Assembly (NCBI GenBank): GCA_016748015.1
Contig: JAAOMT010000620.1
Coordinates: 822,366-840,544, forward strand
Direction: 5' to 3'
DNA from: Geosiphon pyriformis
Lineage: Eukaryota; Glomeromycota; Glomeromycetes; Archaeosporales; Geosiphonaceae
DNA length: 18,179 bases
Shown here: piece after piece, positions 17,712-18,179 of the stretch
Layout: each line of letters opens with the position of its first letter
Numbering within the stretch: the stretch's first letter is position 1
Program-made: the position numbers and the translations under genes
Notes under the pieces: generated by a model
Databases searched by the model: none
What the model was told of the DNA's origin: nothing
The model's input: the letters and a program-made list of their open reading frames with translations, nothing else

Positions 17712-18179
17712 ATGACATCAGGAAACCCAAGACCCAGAATTGCTCAAAATTGGAGATCAGCAATGGTTGTTCATCAACTGGTCCCCAGCTCCTCTCATCA
17801 GAGCTTAGGATCCCATTCTTGGAATTTGGGTACAGGCGCCACCCAAAACCCGACTTCCCAACACTATTTAAGTCTCTTGGTTACCCCAGAAAATGCTTCA
17901 ACTAGCAACCAGGAACCCACCCAAAAACAACAAACACTTACCAGTAATATTCCGCCAGCAACAGTCACCAATGATGAATTACTAACCGCCATCTTCCCAT
18001 TCGAGATCAAAGAACCATCAAGTACACCATTATTTAGTGGAGCCACTCTTGATGAAAAACCCATTACCGTGATGTACACAGATGCTAAGATTGATGGTCA
18101 ATCTATTAAATTGATTCTCAATGGTGGTTCAGTAGGCAGTATCATCACATGACAACTCATGAATCAATTAGGTTGCCAA
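17712..18179 (+). pseudogene. Protease region of pol, element C, partial
   Basis: In the same frame as the knuckle's second half, the sequence is open from 17712 to the TGA at 18150-18152. A Ser/Thr/Pro/Gln-rich spacer is followed at about 18058 by an ITVMYTDAKIDGQSIKLIL strand and the retropepsin active-site turn. That turn reads N-G-G-S (18120-18131) where D-[ST]-G is expected: the catalytic Asp is Asn (AAT 18120-18122), and the preceding base is C, so a CpG change explains it. GSIIT and a stop at an expected Arg or Gln follow, and the frame continues to the window edge. The enzyme would process Gag-Pol in the particle; this copy is inactive. Confidence 0.75.

Larger units (their letters stand above)
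14824..18179 (+). mobile_element. Ty3/gypsy-like LTR retrotransposon C, left part
   Basis: LTR, PBS, gag with zinc knuckle, and the start of an aspartic protease in order; the element continues beyond the right edge. Its gag differs from that of A and B. It retains about twenty CpG dinucleotides in gag by eye, whereas gag-A has none, and has longer open stretches, so it appears younger. Placement in Ty3/gypsy rather than another LTR superfamily rests on the gag and protease type, since RT and integrase order are outside the window. Confidence 0.8.

Overview
The window reads as a transposon-only stretch of an AT-rich eukaryotic genome, most likely a fungus. The LINE ORF1 and Ty3/gypsy gag-pol proteins resemble families I associate with arbuscular mycorrhizal fungi (Glomeromycotina, Rhizophagus-like). 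That taxonomic call is recall, not a search result. I found no intact host gene, rRNA, tRNA or CRISPR array. Every recognisable coding region is a decayed retrotransposon with in-frame stops and frameshifts, so all are given as pseudogenes.

Layout. 1-254: unassigned. 255-1016 (+) and about 1024-2980 (-): two remnants of one non-LTR (LINE) ORF1, facing each other 3' to 3'. About 3020-7160 (+): Ty3/gypsy copy A (LTR, primer binding site, gag, protease, start of RT), cut off just after the RT catalytic motif. About 7169-12887 (+): a second copy, B, of the same family (LTR, PBS, gag, protease, RT, RNase H, integrase), cut off inside integrase. 12888-13764 (-): the LTR of another family (D) inserted into B's integrase, followed by a polypurine tract (13765-13782, on -) and a decayed minus-strand ORF of unknown function up to 14823. 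14824-18179 (+): element C (LTR, PBS, gag, start of protease), running off the right edge. The LTRs of C and D are related from the TATA box onward but have different U3 regions.

The parts suggest a nested stack: D interrupts B, and C interrupts D. CpG content agrees: by eye gag-A has no CpG and gag-B about one, while gag-C has about twenty. Copies A to C each carry at least one substituted catalytic residue, mostly explained by C-to-T or G-to-A changes.

The most distinctive signal is in the LTR promoters. Just upstream of TATA, families A/B, D and C each carry a short-repeat array of unrelated sequence: a strict 12-bp repeat in A/B (4.75 versus 10.75 copies), a strict 10-bp partly palindromic repeat in D (15 units), and a looser GGAATTCC-type array in C. 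The unidentified ORF at the 3' end of element D is the other item that looks undescribed. I see no evidence of a wholly new biological system.
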